A stretch of DNA of 48,213 bases from Chitinophagaceae bacterium (GTDB taxonomy: Bacteria; Bacteroidota; Bacteroidia; Chitinophagales; Chitinophagaceae): assembly GCA_947379895.1 (NCBI GenBank), contig CANCPA010000006.1, positions 1 to 48,213 on the forward strand, read 5' to 3'. The translations under genes were made by a program, and so were the position numbers. Of the stretch, positions 8,860 to 17,658 are shown one piece after another. The notes beneath the pieces were generated by a model. That model ran no database searches, was not told the origin of the DNA, and was given only the letters and a program-made list of their open reading frames with translations. The number at the start of each line of letters is the position of its first letter. The first letter of the stretch is position 1.

Positions 8860-8940
8860 ATAAAAAATTAGATTATCCAATCATCAACTACAAAGTTATA
8901 ATGTAGAATTTACTCACCAATAACTTCTTTCTATATAATG

Positions 8941-10032
8941 CTAATTCATTTCAATTATCTGTGTCTTCGGCATATTAGCATTACGCATTGCAATATTCCG
9001 TACTGCTGTTGATGTAATATCTCTAAAAGCTTGTTTAGAGATAGAATCGGAACCTACCATTGCAGGAACACCCTCATCACCTCCCTCTCTAATACTTTGC
9101 ACTAGTGGGATTTGACCAAGAAATGCTAAATCATATTCTTCTGCCAAACGCTTTCCTCCGTCCTTGCCAAATAAGTAGTATTTGTTTTCAGGTAATTCTG
9201 CAGGAGTAAAGTAGGCCATGTTTTCGATAAGCCCAATTATAGGAACATTAATCTGTGCCTGACCAAACATAGCAATCCCTTTCTTAGCATCTGCCAATGC
9301 AACACTCTGTGGTGTAGTGACAATCACAACTCCTGTAACCGGTACTGTTTGCATCAAAGTAAGGTGAATGTCCCCGGTTCCAGGAGGCATATCAATCACT
9401 AAGTAGTCAAGTTCGCCCCATTCTACATCAGTAACAAATTGTTTGATAGCACTACTTGCCATTGGTCCACGCCATACTACTGCATTTTTCTCATCTACTA
9501 ATAGACCAATACTCATCAACTTGATGCCATATTTATCTAAAGGAATAATCATGCCTTTGCCATCAACTTCTTTCATCATCGGCCTCTCACCTCTAACTCC
9601 AAACATGATTGGTACACTAGGTCCATAGATGTCAGCATCCATCAAACCAACGCTAGCGCCTCCTTCTGCCAAACTTAACGCAAGGTTTGCTGCAACCGTA
9701 CTCTTTCCAACACCTCCTTTACCACTTACTACTGCGATAATGTTTCTTACACCGCCTAAAATTAACTTTTCATCCTTACGGTTTGAACTTGTATTTGATG
9801 TGAAATTAACTTTAACAATTGCCTCTTTATTTACTAGTAACTTTACTGCATTTTCACTTGCCCTACTCATCATATCCTTCATCGGACACGCAGGTGTTGT
9901 CAGTACGATTGTAAAGGAAACATGGTTTCCATCAATCTCAATGTCCTTAATCATATTCAAGGTTACAAGGTCTTTTCCTAAGTCTGGTTCTTGTACATTA
10001 CTCAATGCGCTTAATATTTCTGCCTCTGTCAT
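8941..10032 (-). CDS. mrp: Mrp/ApbC-type iron-sulfur carrier P-loop ATPase
   Basis: A 363-aa protein with an N-terminal MIP18/DUF59 domain (residues ~1-80, containing TTPACPMKDMM) followed by a deviant Walker A GKGGVGKST (~104-112) and the Mrp/NBP35 core (MDADIYGPSVP, DYLVIDMPPGTGD). The family binds and delivers Fe-S clusters. The usual CxxC after ENM is absent: here it reads ENMAYFTPAELPENKYYLFG. From memory this is common in Bacteroidota Mrp proteins. I chose the ATG at 10032 because it starts directly at MTEAEILSAL; an upstream in-frame ATG at 10083 would add 17 unconserved residues. Confidence 0.92.
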   Translation of the reverse strand: MTEAEILSALSNVQEPDLGKDLVTLNMIKDIEIDGNHVSFTIVLTTPACPMKDMMSRASENAVKLLVNKEAIVKVNFTSNTSSNRKDEKLILGGVRNIIAVVSGKGGVGKSTVAANLALSLAEGGASVGLMDADIYGPSVPIMFGVRGERPMMKEVDGKGMIIPLDKYGIKLMSIGLLVDEKNAVVWRGPMASSAIKQFVTDVEWGELDYLVIDMPPGTGDIHLTLMQTVPVTGVVIVTTPQSVALADAKKGIAMFGQAQINVPIIGLIENMAYFTPAELPENKYYLFGKDGGKRLAEEYDLAFLGQIPLVQSIREGGDEGVPAMVGSDSISKQAFRDITSTAVRNIAMRNANMPKTQIIEMN

Positions 10033-10163
10033 CACGAAAGTTTTTGTTAAAAAAAAAGATTGGCTGTAAAAATAGCCCGTCACCTCTTTACTTTGTTGAT
10101 AAATGTAAAAAAGAGTACTATTTTTTTATTTCTTTTCTTATATCGTTTTCTCAAATGGTTGAA

Positions 10164-10171
10164 TAACTTTG
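10164..10171 (+). promoter_or_regulatory. Candidate -7 box for the gene at 10177
   Basis: TAACTTTG matches TAnnTTTG. The ATG follows only 5 bases after the box, implying a very short or absent leader. No -33 TTG was found at the expected spacing. Confidence 0.4.
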
Positions 10172-10176
10172 TATAA

Positions 10177-10827
10177 ATGGCTAGAAACGTAAGCATATTA
10201 TTATTTATTGTACTGATTGTTTTTTCCTCAATTGTAGCAAAAGCACAGGAGAAACCAACTATCAAAGATTCTGTAATTCAACTTTATGGAATTGTAATGA
10301 CTGCAGATAGTCTGCGTGGTGTACCCTCCGCAAGTGTTCTCGTTGTAGGAAAGGGAAGAGGTACGATTACAAATAGTGACGGGGTTTTCTCGATTGCAGT
10401 GTTGAAAGGTGATAAAATCACTTTTACATCAATTGGATTTAAGAACAAGACCATTGATATTCCTACAACTTTGACAGATAATCAATACAGTGTCATTCAA
10501 TTATTGGTCAGTGATACAGCCTATCTTCCTGCAACTATTTTAAGACCACGCCCCTCAAGAGAGCAGTTTGAGAGAGATTTTGTAAATAATGTTATCCCTG
10601 ATGATAATTATGAGATTGCTCGCAAAAATACTGATGCAGCTGCTCGACGTTTATTATTAGCTACTCTTCCCATGGATGGCAAGGAAGCGGTGAATTATCA
10701 ACTAAAGCAACAAGCTGCAAAATATTATTATGCGGGTCAGTTACCTCCAATAAACATTCTTAATCCATTAGCATGGGCCGATTTCATTAAATCGTGGAAA
10801 AGAGGGGATTTCAAAAGCAAGAACTAA
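10177..10827 (+). CDS. Secreted protein with carboxypeptidase-regulatory-like (CarboxypepD_reg) domain
   Basis: A 216-aa protein with a signal peptide (VSILLFIVLIVFSSIVAKAQ, cleavage likely after KAQ) and a beta-sandwich segment at ~37-105: YGIVMTADSLRGVPSASVLV, then GRGTITNSDGVFSIAV and ITFTSIGFKN. This is the signature of CarboxypepD_reg-like domains, which in Bacteroidota usually head TonB-dependent receptors; here the domain stands alone with a ~100-aa basic C-terminal part and no receptor. Location is probably periplasm or outer-membrane surface. Function unknown. Confidence 0.8.
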   Translation: MARNVSILLFIVLIVFSSIVAKAQEKPTIKDSVIQLYGIVMTADSLRGVPSASVLVVGKGRGTITNSDGVFSIAVLKGDKITFTSIGFKNKTIDIPTTLTDNQYSVIQLLVSDTAYLPATILRPRPSREQFERDFVNNVIPDDNYEIARKNTDAAARRLLLATLPMDGKEAVNYQLKQQAAKYYYAGQLPPINILNPLAWADFIKSWKRGDFKSKN

Positions 10828-10931
10828 TGTGTGATTGATAATTCGGAATAATTAGTGTGCTTTTAATTACTCAGAATAAATTATATCACTTTTATTGAAA
10901 AAAATCGATTTAACATGTATTTAAATTTCAA

Positions 10932-12023
10932 TTAAAACGCTTCTCCTAGTTGGAAATAAAATCCGCTATTACTTCCCTGTCCGATACCATAATCTAGTCG
11001 GAGATTGAGTTTCTCGCTTTTATTAAGGGCATATCGTATTCCACCACCGTAGGAATATTTAAATTGACTCAACTCGAAATCTTTTAATGTTGCACTTACA
11101 TCACCTCCGCCTCCAAACAAGGCAATCCCCCATCGGTTATTAAATGGAATTCTATATTCGCCTTGAAATACCATCTGATTTTTATCTCTGAATCTACCGT
11201 CATAATAACCCCTCATACTATTATTCCCTCCAAATGAGGCTAGACTCCTAATAGGAACAGTGCCTGTTGTTCCATAGTAGTAGAGTTGAAGTGCTAAGAC
11301 CTGTCGTTTAAACATGGTATTGAACTTTCTTATATCCACTACAAAATTGGTATAGTCGAAATCAGATCCAGTTAGCTTTCCAAAATGATTAAAATAGACT
11401 TGTCCAAATGTACCATCACTTGGCCAAAATGCTTCTTTTCTATCATCATAGGTAACACTCATTCCAAGTCCTGAAATGAAATATGGATCCTTTCCTGGAA
11501 CGGTTTGCTTTTGAAATATGCCGTCGTGGTCATATTTTACATTCATCAAATTCTGCATTTCATATAAAAGCCCCAAATAAAAATGATGTCCTACATTTCT
11601 CATCAAGTGTAGATACAAATAATACTGTTTAAAAGTATATGCCTCTTGTGCAGTATCAGGTGCAAATTTCCCTATTCCCCAAAATTGATCAGGAAAGCTA
11701 CTATATGATATTTGGTCATTCAAAATATATTGTTCTTTTTTTAAATACTGAGTCCCATTAAGTGCAGCAACAAATTGTTGTTTCAAAGAGTAGAGTATTA
11801 ATCCTTGCATATTTGAAGTGCGACTAATTGTATCCCTTTTGGAAACATGAAAAGTAGCTGAAGTGGCAATTCCAAATGACCAATCGGTTTCAATAGATCT
11901 TGATACAACAGGAAAAATTAAAAGTTGTCTTGACGAACTAGAATCCTTTGGTTTGTTCTGTGCAAAACTGTTATAGAATAATAAAGAAAGAGCGAAAAAG
12001 ACAATAAACCGATTTAAATACAT
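10932..12023 (-). CDS. Omp85-superfamily outer-membrane barrel without POTRA domains
   Basis: A 363-aa protein with a signal peptide (YLNRFIVFFALSLLFYNSFAQ) and a beta-barrel ending in phenylalanine. The motif SMRGYYDGRFRDKNQMVFQ corresponds to the conserved (V/I)RG(Y/F) loop of BamA/TamA-type barrels, followed by the expected GEYRIP strand. There is no room for POTRA repeats between signal peptide and barrel. Such short bacterial-surface-antigen proteins are frequent in Bacteroidota, where function is usually unassigned. The ATG at 12023 is preferred over one at 12044 because it places the signal peptide at the N-terminus. Confidence 0.85.
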   Translation of the reverse strand: MYLNRFIVFFALSLLFYNSFAQNKPKDSSSSRQLLIFPVVSRSIETDWSFGIATSATFHVSKRDTISRTSNMQGLILYSLKQQFVAALNGTQYLKKEQYILNDQISYSSFPDQFWGIGKFAPDTAQEAYTFKQYYLYLHLMRNVGHHFYLGLLYEMQNLMNVKYDHDGIFQKQTVPGKDPYFISGLGMSVTYDDRKEAFWPSDGTFGQVYFNHFGKLTGSDFDYTNFVVDIRKFNTMFKRQVLALQLYYYGTTGTVPIRSLASFGGNNSMRGYYDGRFRDKNQMVFQGEYRIPFNNRWGIALFGGGGDVSATLKDFELSQFKYSYGGGIRYALNKSEKLNLRLDYGIGQGSNSGFYFQLGEAF

Positions 12024-12154
12024 AGCAAATTTTAAGAACGGCAAAAGTATTCTTTGAAAACTAATTAAAATTACAAAAGAGGAAGAAATTTAACTAATTG
12101 TAAAATGATGGTTTTATAAAATGACTCTAAGTGAGTAGAAGGTGACATTATTAA

Positions 12155-12397
12155 TTAATCATTAAGAGTTTCTCCAAAGTGAACCTGTTCTTTCCATATC
12201 TTACGTAAATACCAAATTACTAAGGGTGTACTTATCAGTAACCACAAGTAAAATAAGATATTGCCAATGTGTAGCCCCTGCTCAAAATAGGCATAGCCAT
12301 ACATGATGCCAAATGCAATATTGATGCACATCCAAAAAAATAAGATGCCAATTGTATTTAATATTCGCTTTAAATAAGCTGCAACTTCAGGATCCAT
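12155..12397 (-). CDS. Small membrane protein, two predicted TM segments
   Basis: An 80-aa protein with hydrophobic segments at ~13-35 (IGILFFWMCINIAFGIMYGYA) and ~44-63 (ILFYLWLLISTPLVIWYL), short charged ends and no recognised motif. It looks like the small two-TM proteins of unknown function conserved in Chitinophagales. A heptamer repeat array begins 3 bases upstream of its start codon, so its promoter must lie within or beyond that array. Confidence 0.7.
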   Translation of the reverse strand: MDPEVAAYLKRILNTIGILFFWMCINIAFGIMYGYAYFEQGLHIGNILFYLWLLISTPLVIWYLRKIWKEQVHFGETLND

Positions 12398-12400
12398 TTT

Positions 12401-12573
12401 AAGTATTAGGTTGTAGGTATTAAGTTGTAAGTGATACGTTGTATGTGTTATATGGTAGCTATTAGCTTGTAAGTATTATGTTATAAATTCTTTACCAAAA
12501 AGATGGATTAATTAAATGTGTTCCAATAACGTAAAACTTAAAACGTATAACCTAATACTTACAACTTATAACT
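12401..12573. repeat. Two-armed heptamer repeat element (locus C)
   Basis: From 12402 to 12485 the DNA reads as twelve consecutive heptamers, every one ending in TA (for example AGTATTA, GGTTGTA, GGTATTA, AGTTGTA, AGTGATA). From 12532 to 12573 six more occur on the other strand (for example TATAACC, TAATACT, TACAACT, TATAACT). The outermost part includes a perfect 12-bp inverted pair, AAGTATTAGGTT at 12401-12412 and AACCTAATACTT at 12549-12560. The element fills nearly the whole gap between two genes. Confidence 0.8.
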
Positions 12574-12576
12574 TCC

Positions 12577-14250
12577 CTAGCTCACTCCGTGCATCATCTT
12601 TTTTAGCTTAGGTGTAATTGCATATAACAATAAGGAAGCGATACCTGTCAGGATCACAAACACCATAAAGAACTCAAATAAATTATGAATGGTATAGCCT
12701 GCAAATGTTGGGTAGGTAGTTGCTATTTTATCTGTTGCAAGTGTCTTTAATTGTTCAGCCGTAGGCGAAAGACGCCCATCTAAAATACTTTGAAGATCTA
12801 TACCAGCCTGATTAGCAATCTTGAATTTATCCTGAGTAGGAGGAAGTAAGGCGCCTAGTGTACCAGCTAATGCGTATCCTGAGGCATTAGATAAAAAGAA
12901 GACACCCATCAATAATGAAGAAAAGCGTTTTGGAGCTAATTTAGCTACTAATGATAACCCAATTGGAGATAAGCAAAGTTCTCCAAAGGTTTGAAGTAAA
13001 TATAACACCACCAACCAAATCACTCCCAGTTTCCCATTAGTGCCAAGATCTTTTACTTGGAAGGCAATGATTAAATAGCCCAATGAGATGAACGCCAATC
13101 CTATTGCTTGCTTTACAGGCGATATTGGTTCTTTACCCTTTGTTTGAAGCCACAACCAAAGCATACTTGCAGGATAGGCGAATATGATTACAAAAAAGCC
13201 ATTGAAGTTTTGTACCATACTTGCAGGCATTTCCCAACCGAGAATGCGGGTGTCCGTTTGATTGTCTGCAATAAATGTTAAGGAAGATCCTGCCTGCTCG
13301 AAGGCAGCCCAGAAAAAGATAATGAAAAATGAGACGATGTACAACACAAGAATTCGTTGTGTTTCTACTTTGTTCAAAGTTTGATCCGAAAGTATCAATC
13401 CCGCAAGGGCAATACCACTACCATAAATGATTGAATAAATTATGTTTTGACCAATCAAGGTATTGAAGATAAGGGCAATTAATAAGAATGCACCAATAGC
13501 AATTCCCACTGCTTTAGAAGAAAACTTTGCATTTGTTGACTCTCCATCATGAATAATATTCTTGTCAGGTTTCTCTCCAAGTGGTTTTCCGTCAGGAGAT
13601 CTTACATATTTATCTTTCAAAAGATAAAAAGTAATACAAGCAATCAACATAGCGATGCCTGCAGCAAGGAAACCCCATTTAAAAGCACTCAAATCCCGTA
13701 CATCTCCATGCTTTACATCTCCTACAAGTGGACAAATAGTTTGTCCTAGTAAAGCACCGATATTGATACCCATATAAAAAATAGTAAAGGCAGCATCGAG
13801 TTTACTTTTTTCTTCCTTAGGATAAAGGCTACCTACCATCGATGAGATATTCGGTTTAAAAAAGCCATTTCCTAAAATGATGACTCCAAGTCCAATCCAT
13901 GAAATTGTTTTAGCGAGAACAAGATTTGTGGCAAACGTGCTAGCACTCGTAAATAGTAGCAGTTGTCCAATAGCCATCACGAAGCCCCCTAATAATATAC
14001 AATTTCTATTTCCTAAGAATTTATCAGCTACATAACCTCCTAACATAGGAGTAAGGTAGCAAAGCCCCAAAAACATTCCATATATGATTGAAGATTCCTT
14101 TTCTCCCATCATTAATGCGTGTGCTATAAATAAAGAGAGAATCGTTCGCATTCCATAAAAATTGAATCGTTCCCACATCTCAGTTGTAAATAGTACATAG
14201 AGTCCCTTAGGATGCCTTCTTTTTGTTATAACAGTCGTATTTTCCATCAT
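12577..14250 (-). CDS. POT-family proton-coupled oligopeptide transporter
   Basis: A 557-aa inner-membrane transporter of the major facilitator superfamily. The N-terminal motif EMWERFNFYGMRTILSLF contains the ExxERF-type signature of POT/PTR peptide symporters. GYVADKFLGNR is the MFS loop 2-3 motif, and GNGFFKPNISSMVG is the family's second signature. FWAAFEQAGSSLT corresponds to the C-terminal domain motif. About 14 hydrophobic segments are visible, usual for bacterial POT proteins. It imports di- or tripeptides with protons. It stands alone, and its stop codon is 3 bases from a heptamer array. Confidence 0.93.
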   Translation of the reverse strand: MMENTTVITKRRHPKGLYVLFTTEMWERFNFYGMRTILSLFIAHALMMGEKESSIIYGMFLGLCYLTPMLGGYVADKFLGNRNCILLGGFVMAIGQLLLFTSASTFATNLVLAKTISWIGLGVIILGNGFFKPNISSMVGSLYPKEEKSKLDAAFTIFYMGINIGALLGQTICPLVGDVKHGDVRDLSAFKWGFLAAGIAMLIACITFYLLKDKYVRSPDGKPLGEKPDKNIIHDGESTNAKFSSKAVGIAIGAFLLIALIFNTLIGQNIIYSIIYGSGIALAGLILSDQTLNKVETQRILVLYIVSFFIIFFWAAFEQAGSSLTFIADNQTDTRILGWEMPASMVQNFNGFFVIIFAYPASMLWLWLQTKGKEPISPVKQAIGLAFISLGYLIIAFQVKDLGTNGKLGVIWLVVLYLLQTFGELCLSPIGLSLVAKLAPKRFSSLLMGVFFLSNASGYALAGTLGALLPPTQDKFKIANQAGIDLQSILDGRLSPTAEQLKTLATDKIATTYPTFAGYTIHNLFEFFMVFVILTGIASLLLYAITPKLKKMMHGVS

Positions 14251-14478
14251 TAATTCTATTTAAAATTGGAAGCCAAAGTAGGGAATAATTGTATATAAAA
14301 TATTTTGTTTTTATATATAGCCATAAAATGAAGAAATATGGTGTTTAAGAAAGTATAATTTAGCTCTGTTTTATAAATCCAATCAAATTTATAATGCTTC
14401 ATTATCTTGTTTCAACAGATAATATTTTATCACATATACAGCCTTTTTGGTAATATTAATCAATGGTTGAAAAAAACA

Positions 14479-14509
14479 TTTGGAAAGTATCTATAATTTT
14501 CTATTATTG
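14479..14509 (+). promoter_or_regulatory. Bacteroidota-type promoter for the START-like gene
   Basis: TTTG at 14479-14482, a spacer of exactly 19 bp, then TATTATTG at 14502-14509, one base off the TAnnTTTG consensus. The start codon is at 14547, giving a leader of roughly 30 nt. This and 26023-26052 are the two best two-part promoter matches I found. Confidence 0.55.
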
Positions 14510-14546
14510 CACCCCTACGATTGTGAGTAGATAAATAAATTAATGA

Positions 14547-14930
14547 ATGAGTAAAAGGCAATTATACACACTTGAATTTCCCGTTAGGTGTTCCCCAATC
14601 ATTTTGTGGGACTTTTTAAGTACGCCCGCTGGCTTGCAAGAATGGTTTGCAGACAAGGTTGATGAATGGGAAGGCGTTTACAGTTTTTCTTGGGGTGGAA
14701 ACACGCCCGACAAAGCCGCGATTGTTGATTCTGATGAAGATGTCTTTATCAGATATCGTTGGTTACATTTTGAAAAAGATGAGTATTTCGAGTTTAGAAT
14801 TGAACAGTCTGAAATCTCAAACCAAACAATACTTGTTATCAACGATTTCGCTGAAAAGCAAGATATTAAGGACCAAAGTCAACTTTGGAAATATCAGATA
14901 AAAGAACTGTTTCATCGTTTAGGTGCTTAA
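14547..14930 (+). CDS. START-like (SRPBCC/AHSA1-related) domain protein
   Basis: A 127-aa cytoplasmic protein of the small START-like family common in Bacteroidota. It opens with LEFPVRCSPIILWDFLSTPAGLQEWFADKV, the typical first strand and helix pattern of SRPBCC folds, and ends with the long amphipathic helix QSQLWKYQIKELFHRLGA that closes the cavity. The family binds hydrophobic ligands; the ligand here is unknown. It is monocistronic, between its own promoter and an intrinsic terminator. Confidence 0.85.
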   Translation: MSKRQLYTLEFPVRCSPIILWDFLSTPAGLQEWFADKVDEWEGVYSFSWGGNTPDKAAIVDSDEDVFIRYRWLHFEKDEYFEFRIEQSEISNQTILVINDFAEKQDIKDQSQLWKYQIKELFHRLGA

Positions 14931-15010
14931 TTAAGTTAATAAATTCATGTTGTGATTCTTTTCAGCATGCTTATTTTTTAATTTTATTAAAGATAAATTT
15001 ATTAATGAAA

Positions 15011-15037
15011 GTCCCACACTCAATGTGGGGCTTTTTT
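15011..15037 (+). terminator. Intrinsic terminator after the START-like gene
   Basis: An 8-bp stem with one G-T pair (GTCCCACA at 15011-15018, TGTGGGGC at 15024-15031) and a 5-nt loop, followed by six T residues. Confidence 0.85.
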
Positions 15038-15112
15038 GTTTTAGATAATTAAGGTAATGCAGTTACTGATTGTAAGTTTCGAAAAGATAGTAAAACCTTT
15101 AGCGTAAAACTA

Positions 15113-15120
15113 TACTTTTG
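15113..15120 (+). promoter_or_regulatory. Candidate -7 box for the LptF/LptG-SOD pair
   Basis: TACTTTTG matches TAnnTTTG, 44 bp before the GTG start at 15165. No clear -33 element at 19-bp spacing. Confidence 0.4.
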
Positions 15121-15164
15121 GAGCTTTCAAAATAAATATTCACTTAATAGTTAGATATCAACAG

Positions 15165-16613
15165 GTGATAAAAAAGCTAGACATATTAATAATCAAGTCT
15201 TTTATAGGGCCCTTTATTGCAACCTTCTTAATTGCCTTATTTGTACTGATAATGCAGTTCTTTTGGCTGTATATTGACGACTTAGTGGGTAAAGGCCTCG
15301 AGTTGTTAACAATATTGCAATTAGTTGTTTATGTGGCTGCAAATGTAATTCCACTTGCTTTGCCGATTGCGTTACTGCTCTCGTCAATCATGACTTTTGG
15401 TAATTTGGGCGAGACGTTCGAGATAATTGCTATCAAATCTGCAGGCATCCCTCTCCTGCGTTTCATGCGCCCTTTACTAGTGGTTACCATGTTTATTAGC
15501 GGGATTGCTTTTTTATTTTCCAATAATATCATTCCTGTTGCTCAATTAAAATTAGCAACGATTAAATACAATATTATCGTCTCAAAGCCTTCTTTCGATA
15601 TCAAGGAAGGTGTTTTTTATGATAAAATAGAAGGATACGTAATAAAATTGGGGAAAAAGGATAAAGATGATAGTACTATTCATGACATAGTTATTTATGA
15701 ACGAAATTATAATTTGCAAGATAATATCCTGATCGCTCAAGATGGTATCATGCGGGTAACACCCGATAAACAATTTCTAGAGTTTATACTACATAACGGT
15801 GTCCGTTATACTGAACGTGGTATGCGTATGACTAAGAATACTGAATATGTTCGTCTTGGATTTAATACGTACAAGAAGGTTTTTGATTTGAAAAGTTTTA
15901 GCATGAGTAATACTACTGACAGTGCTTTTCGTTATGACCCCAAAATGTTGAGTATCCGACAGCTAAATACAATGATTGATTCGTTGCATAGGACGGACAG
16001 TTTTTATATTAAGCGATTCGAAGTTGAAGTAAACCCTACTGTTTCATTTACAAGATATGCTGATACAGGTTGGTTAAAAACAATGCCTGCTTTGAAGTCA
16101 ATAAATAATAAACCCTTCGATGCACAGATTCCCGATTCTATTAAGCGATATATCTATGAAAGAAGTTTGAATCAAATTTCAAGTATGAAATCGGGTACTG
16201 CCATGATTAATGAAGACTTTCGAAGGAAGATGCTAACATTAGGTTCTCATAAAATTGAATGGCATAGGAAATTTACTCTTTCTGTTGCTTGTCTAGTTCT
16301 TTTTTTAATAGGCGCACCACTCGGAGCAATTATCCGTAAAGGTGGTTTAGGCGCACCTTTAGTATTTGCGATTGTCTTTTTTGTTGTTTTTCATTTACTC
16401 AATACTTTTGGAGAGCGCTTAGCACATGAAGGGGTAATCAGTGTTTTTTCAGGAATGTGGTTGTCAACAATGGTATTGATTCCTGTGGGTGTTTTTCTTA
16501 CCTATAAGGCAATGAGAGACTCTCAATTATTTAATCAGGAAGCGTATTATAGAATTTATAAGAGGGTTGTCAATTTTATTGGTAAATTACGCCTTCAAAA
16601 AGTAAATAATTAA
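15165..16613 (+). CDS. LptF/LptG-family (YjgP/YjgQ) lipopolysaccharide export permease
   Basis: A 482-aa inner-membrane protein. It has the family architecture: three N-terminal TM helices (from ~15 to 120, including VAANVIPLALPIALLLSSIMTFG), a large periplasmic beta-jellyroll (~130-370), then three C-terminal TM helices (from LSVACLVLFLIGAPLGAIIRKGG). With LptB it extracts LPS from the inner membrane. The start is GTG; it gives MIKKLDILIIKSFIGPF, the usual beginning. It is longer than the E. coli proteins (~360 aa), as is normal in Bacteroidota, and stands without a second permease gene. The SOD gene follows after 11 bp. Confidence 0.9.
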   Translation: MIKKLDILIIKSFIGPFIATFLIALFVLIMQFFWLYIDDLVGKGLELLTILQLVVYVAANVIPLALPIALLLSSIMTFGNLGETFEIIAIKSAGIPLLRFMRPLLVVTMFISGIAFLFSNNIIPVAQLKLATIKYNIIVSKPSFDIKEGVFYDKIEGYVIKLGKKDKDDSTIHDIVIYERNYNLQDNILIAQDGIMRVTPDKQFLEFILHNGVRYTERGMRMTKNTEYVRLGFNTYKKVFDLKSFSMSNTTDSAFRYDPKMLSIRQLNTMIDSLHRTDSFYIKRFEVEVNPTVSFTRYADTGWLKTMPALKSINNKPFDAQIPDSIKRYIYERSLNQISSMKSGTAMINEDFRRKMLTLGSHKIEWHRKFTLSVACLVLFLIGAPLGAIIRKGGLGAPLVFAIVFFVVFHLLNTFGERLAHEGVISVFSGMWLSTMVLIPVGVFLTYKAMRDSQLFNQEAYYRIYKRVVNFIGKLRLQKVNN

Positions 16614-16624
16614 ACAAATTAAAC

Positions 16625-17371
16625 ATGTCAACAAAAAATACTAGTCGTCGGTCATTTATTACCGATGCAGCAAAAACAACGGCAGCAGTTGCCTTATCAG
16701 CCACAGTAATCCCTTCTTTCGCAAATATAATGGGCAAAAAAGGTCAAGCTTCCATGGTAGGTATTCCATATTCGCAGCGTCCACTTTCTTATGGATATAA
16801 AGATTTGGAAGCAGCGATAGATGCCACTACAATGGAAATTCATTATAGTAAACATGCCGCTACTTATGCCAAGAATTTGAATGAGGCAGTCATTGCTGAA
16901 AAGGTTAATATCAGCAATGTTTCATTAGAATCACTGTTAGGGAAAATTTCTAAGTATTCTCCAAAGTTGCGTAATAATGCGGGAGGTCACTATAATCATG
17001 AGCTGTTTTGGCAAAGTATGGCTGCAAAATCTTCACTTAAGCCCGAAGGAAAGTTATTAGCTGCAATTGAAAAGGACTTTGGATCTTTTGAGGCTTTTAA
17101 AACTCAGTTTACTGATGCAGGCAAAGGACGTTTTGGTAGTGGATGGGCTTGGTTAGTACTGAATAATGATAAAAAACTAATAGTTGGTTCAACGCCTAAT
17201 CAGGACAATCCATTGATGGATATTAGTGAATTGAAGGGAACACCACTTTTAGGTTTAGATGTGTGGGAACATGCCTATTATTTGAGATATATGAATAAGC
17301 GTCCCGATTATATTAATAATTGGTGGAATGTAGTGAATTGGGACGTGGTGACACAACGCTATAATGGGTAG
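16625..17371 (+). CDS. Fe/Mn superoxide dismutase with twin-arginine signal
   Basis: A 248-aa enzyme that dismutates superoxide. The metal ligands are visible: His in HYSKHAATYAKNLN, His in GGHYNHELFWQ, and Asp and His in LDVWEHAYYLRY. The C-terminal YINNWWNVVNWD is standard. The first ~35 residues are not part of the fold and read TSRRSFITDAAKTTAAVALSA, a twin-arginine motif followed by a hydrophobic stretch, so export of the folded, metal-loaded enzyme by Tat is likely. It lies 11 bp after the LPS permease gene, suggesting an envelope-related transcript. Iron versus manganese cannot be decided by eye. Confidence 0.93.
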   Translation: MSTKNTSRRSFITDAAKTTAAVALSATVIPSFANIMGKKGQASMVGIPYSQRPLSYGYKDLEAAIDATTMEIHYSKHAATYAKNLNEAVIAEKVNISNVSLESLLGKISKYSPKLRNNAGGHYNHELFWQSMAAKSSLKPEGKLLAAIEKDFGSFEAFKTQFTDAGKGRFGSGWAWLVLNNDKKLIVGSTPNQDNPLMDISELKGTPLLGLDVWEHAYYLRYMNKRPDYINNWWNVVNWDVVTQRYNG

Positions 17372-17387
17372 ACTTTACTGTGAAATT

Positions 17388-17422
17388 GAGATTGGAATGT
17401 AAGCTCATTGCATTCCAATCTC
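17388..17422 (+). terminator. Hairpin between SOD and tRNA-Ser
   Basis: A perfect 12-bp stem (GAGATTGGAATG at 17388-17399, CATTCCAATCTC at 17411-17422) with an 11-nt loop. There is no T run after it, so it is either a U-poor terminator or a processing/stability hairpin. Confidence 0.55.
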
Positions 17423-17431
17423 TCGATAATA

Positions 17432-17519
17432 GGAGAGATGGCAGAGTGGTCGAATGCGGCAGTCTCGAAAACTGTTGACTTTAATAGGTTCAAGGGTTCG
17501 AATCCCTTTCTCTCCGCCA
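17432..17519 (+). tRNA. tRNA-Ser (anticodon CGA)
   Basis: An 88-nt class II tRNA. Acceptor stem GGAGAGA at 17432-17438 pairs with TCTCTCC before the encoded G-CCA. The anticodon loop reads CTCGAAA within the stem CAGT/ACTG, giving anticodon CGA (reads UCG). The T loop is GGTTCAAGGGTTCGAATCC and there is a long variable arm, as expected for serine. Confidence 0.96.
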
Positions 17520-17536
17520 ATAAAAAGTCAAATAAA

Positions 17537-17586
17537 AGTATTAGGCTGTAAGTTTGAGGCTAAACCGTATTAGGTGTTAAGTTATA
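17537..17586 (+). repeat. Heptamer array after tRNA-Ser (locus D, left part)
   Basis: Seven heptamers, mostly RGTNNTA-like: AGTATTA, GGCTGTA, AGTTTGA, GGCTAAA, then after a one-base slip CGTATTA, GGTGTTA, AGTTATA. The first two resemble those opening locus C at 12402. The region to 17656 that follows contains no gene. Confidence 0.6.
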
Positions 17587-17658
17587 CGCTGAAAATGTTT
17601 TTAAGCATTCTCTACACCCTTTACTATCAATACTTCCTTCCTCCTTCCCTCTTTGCCT

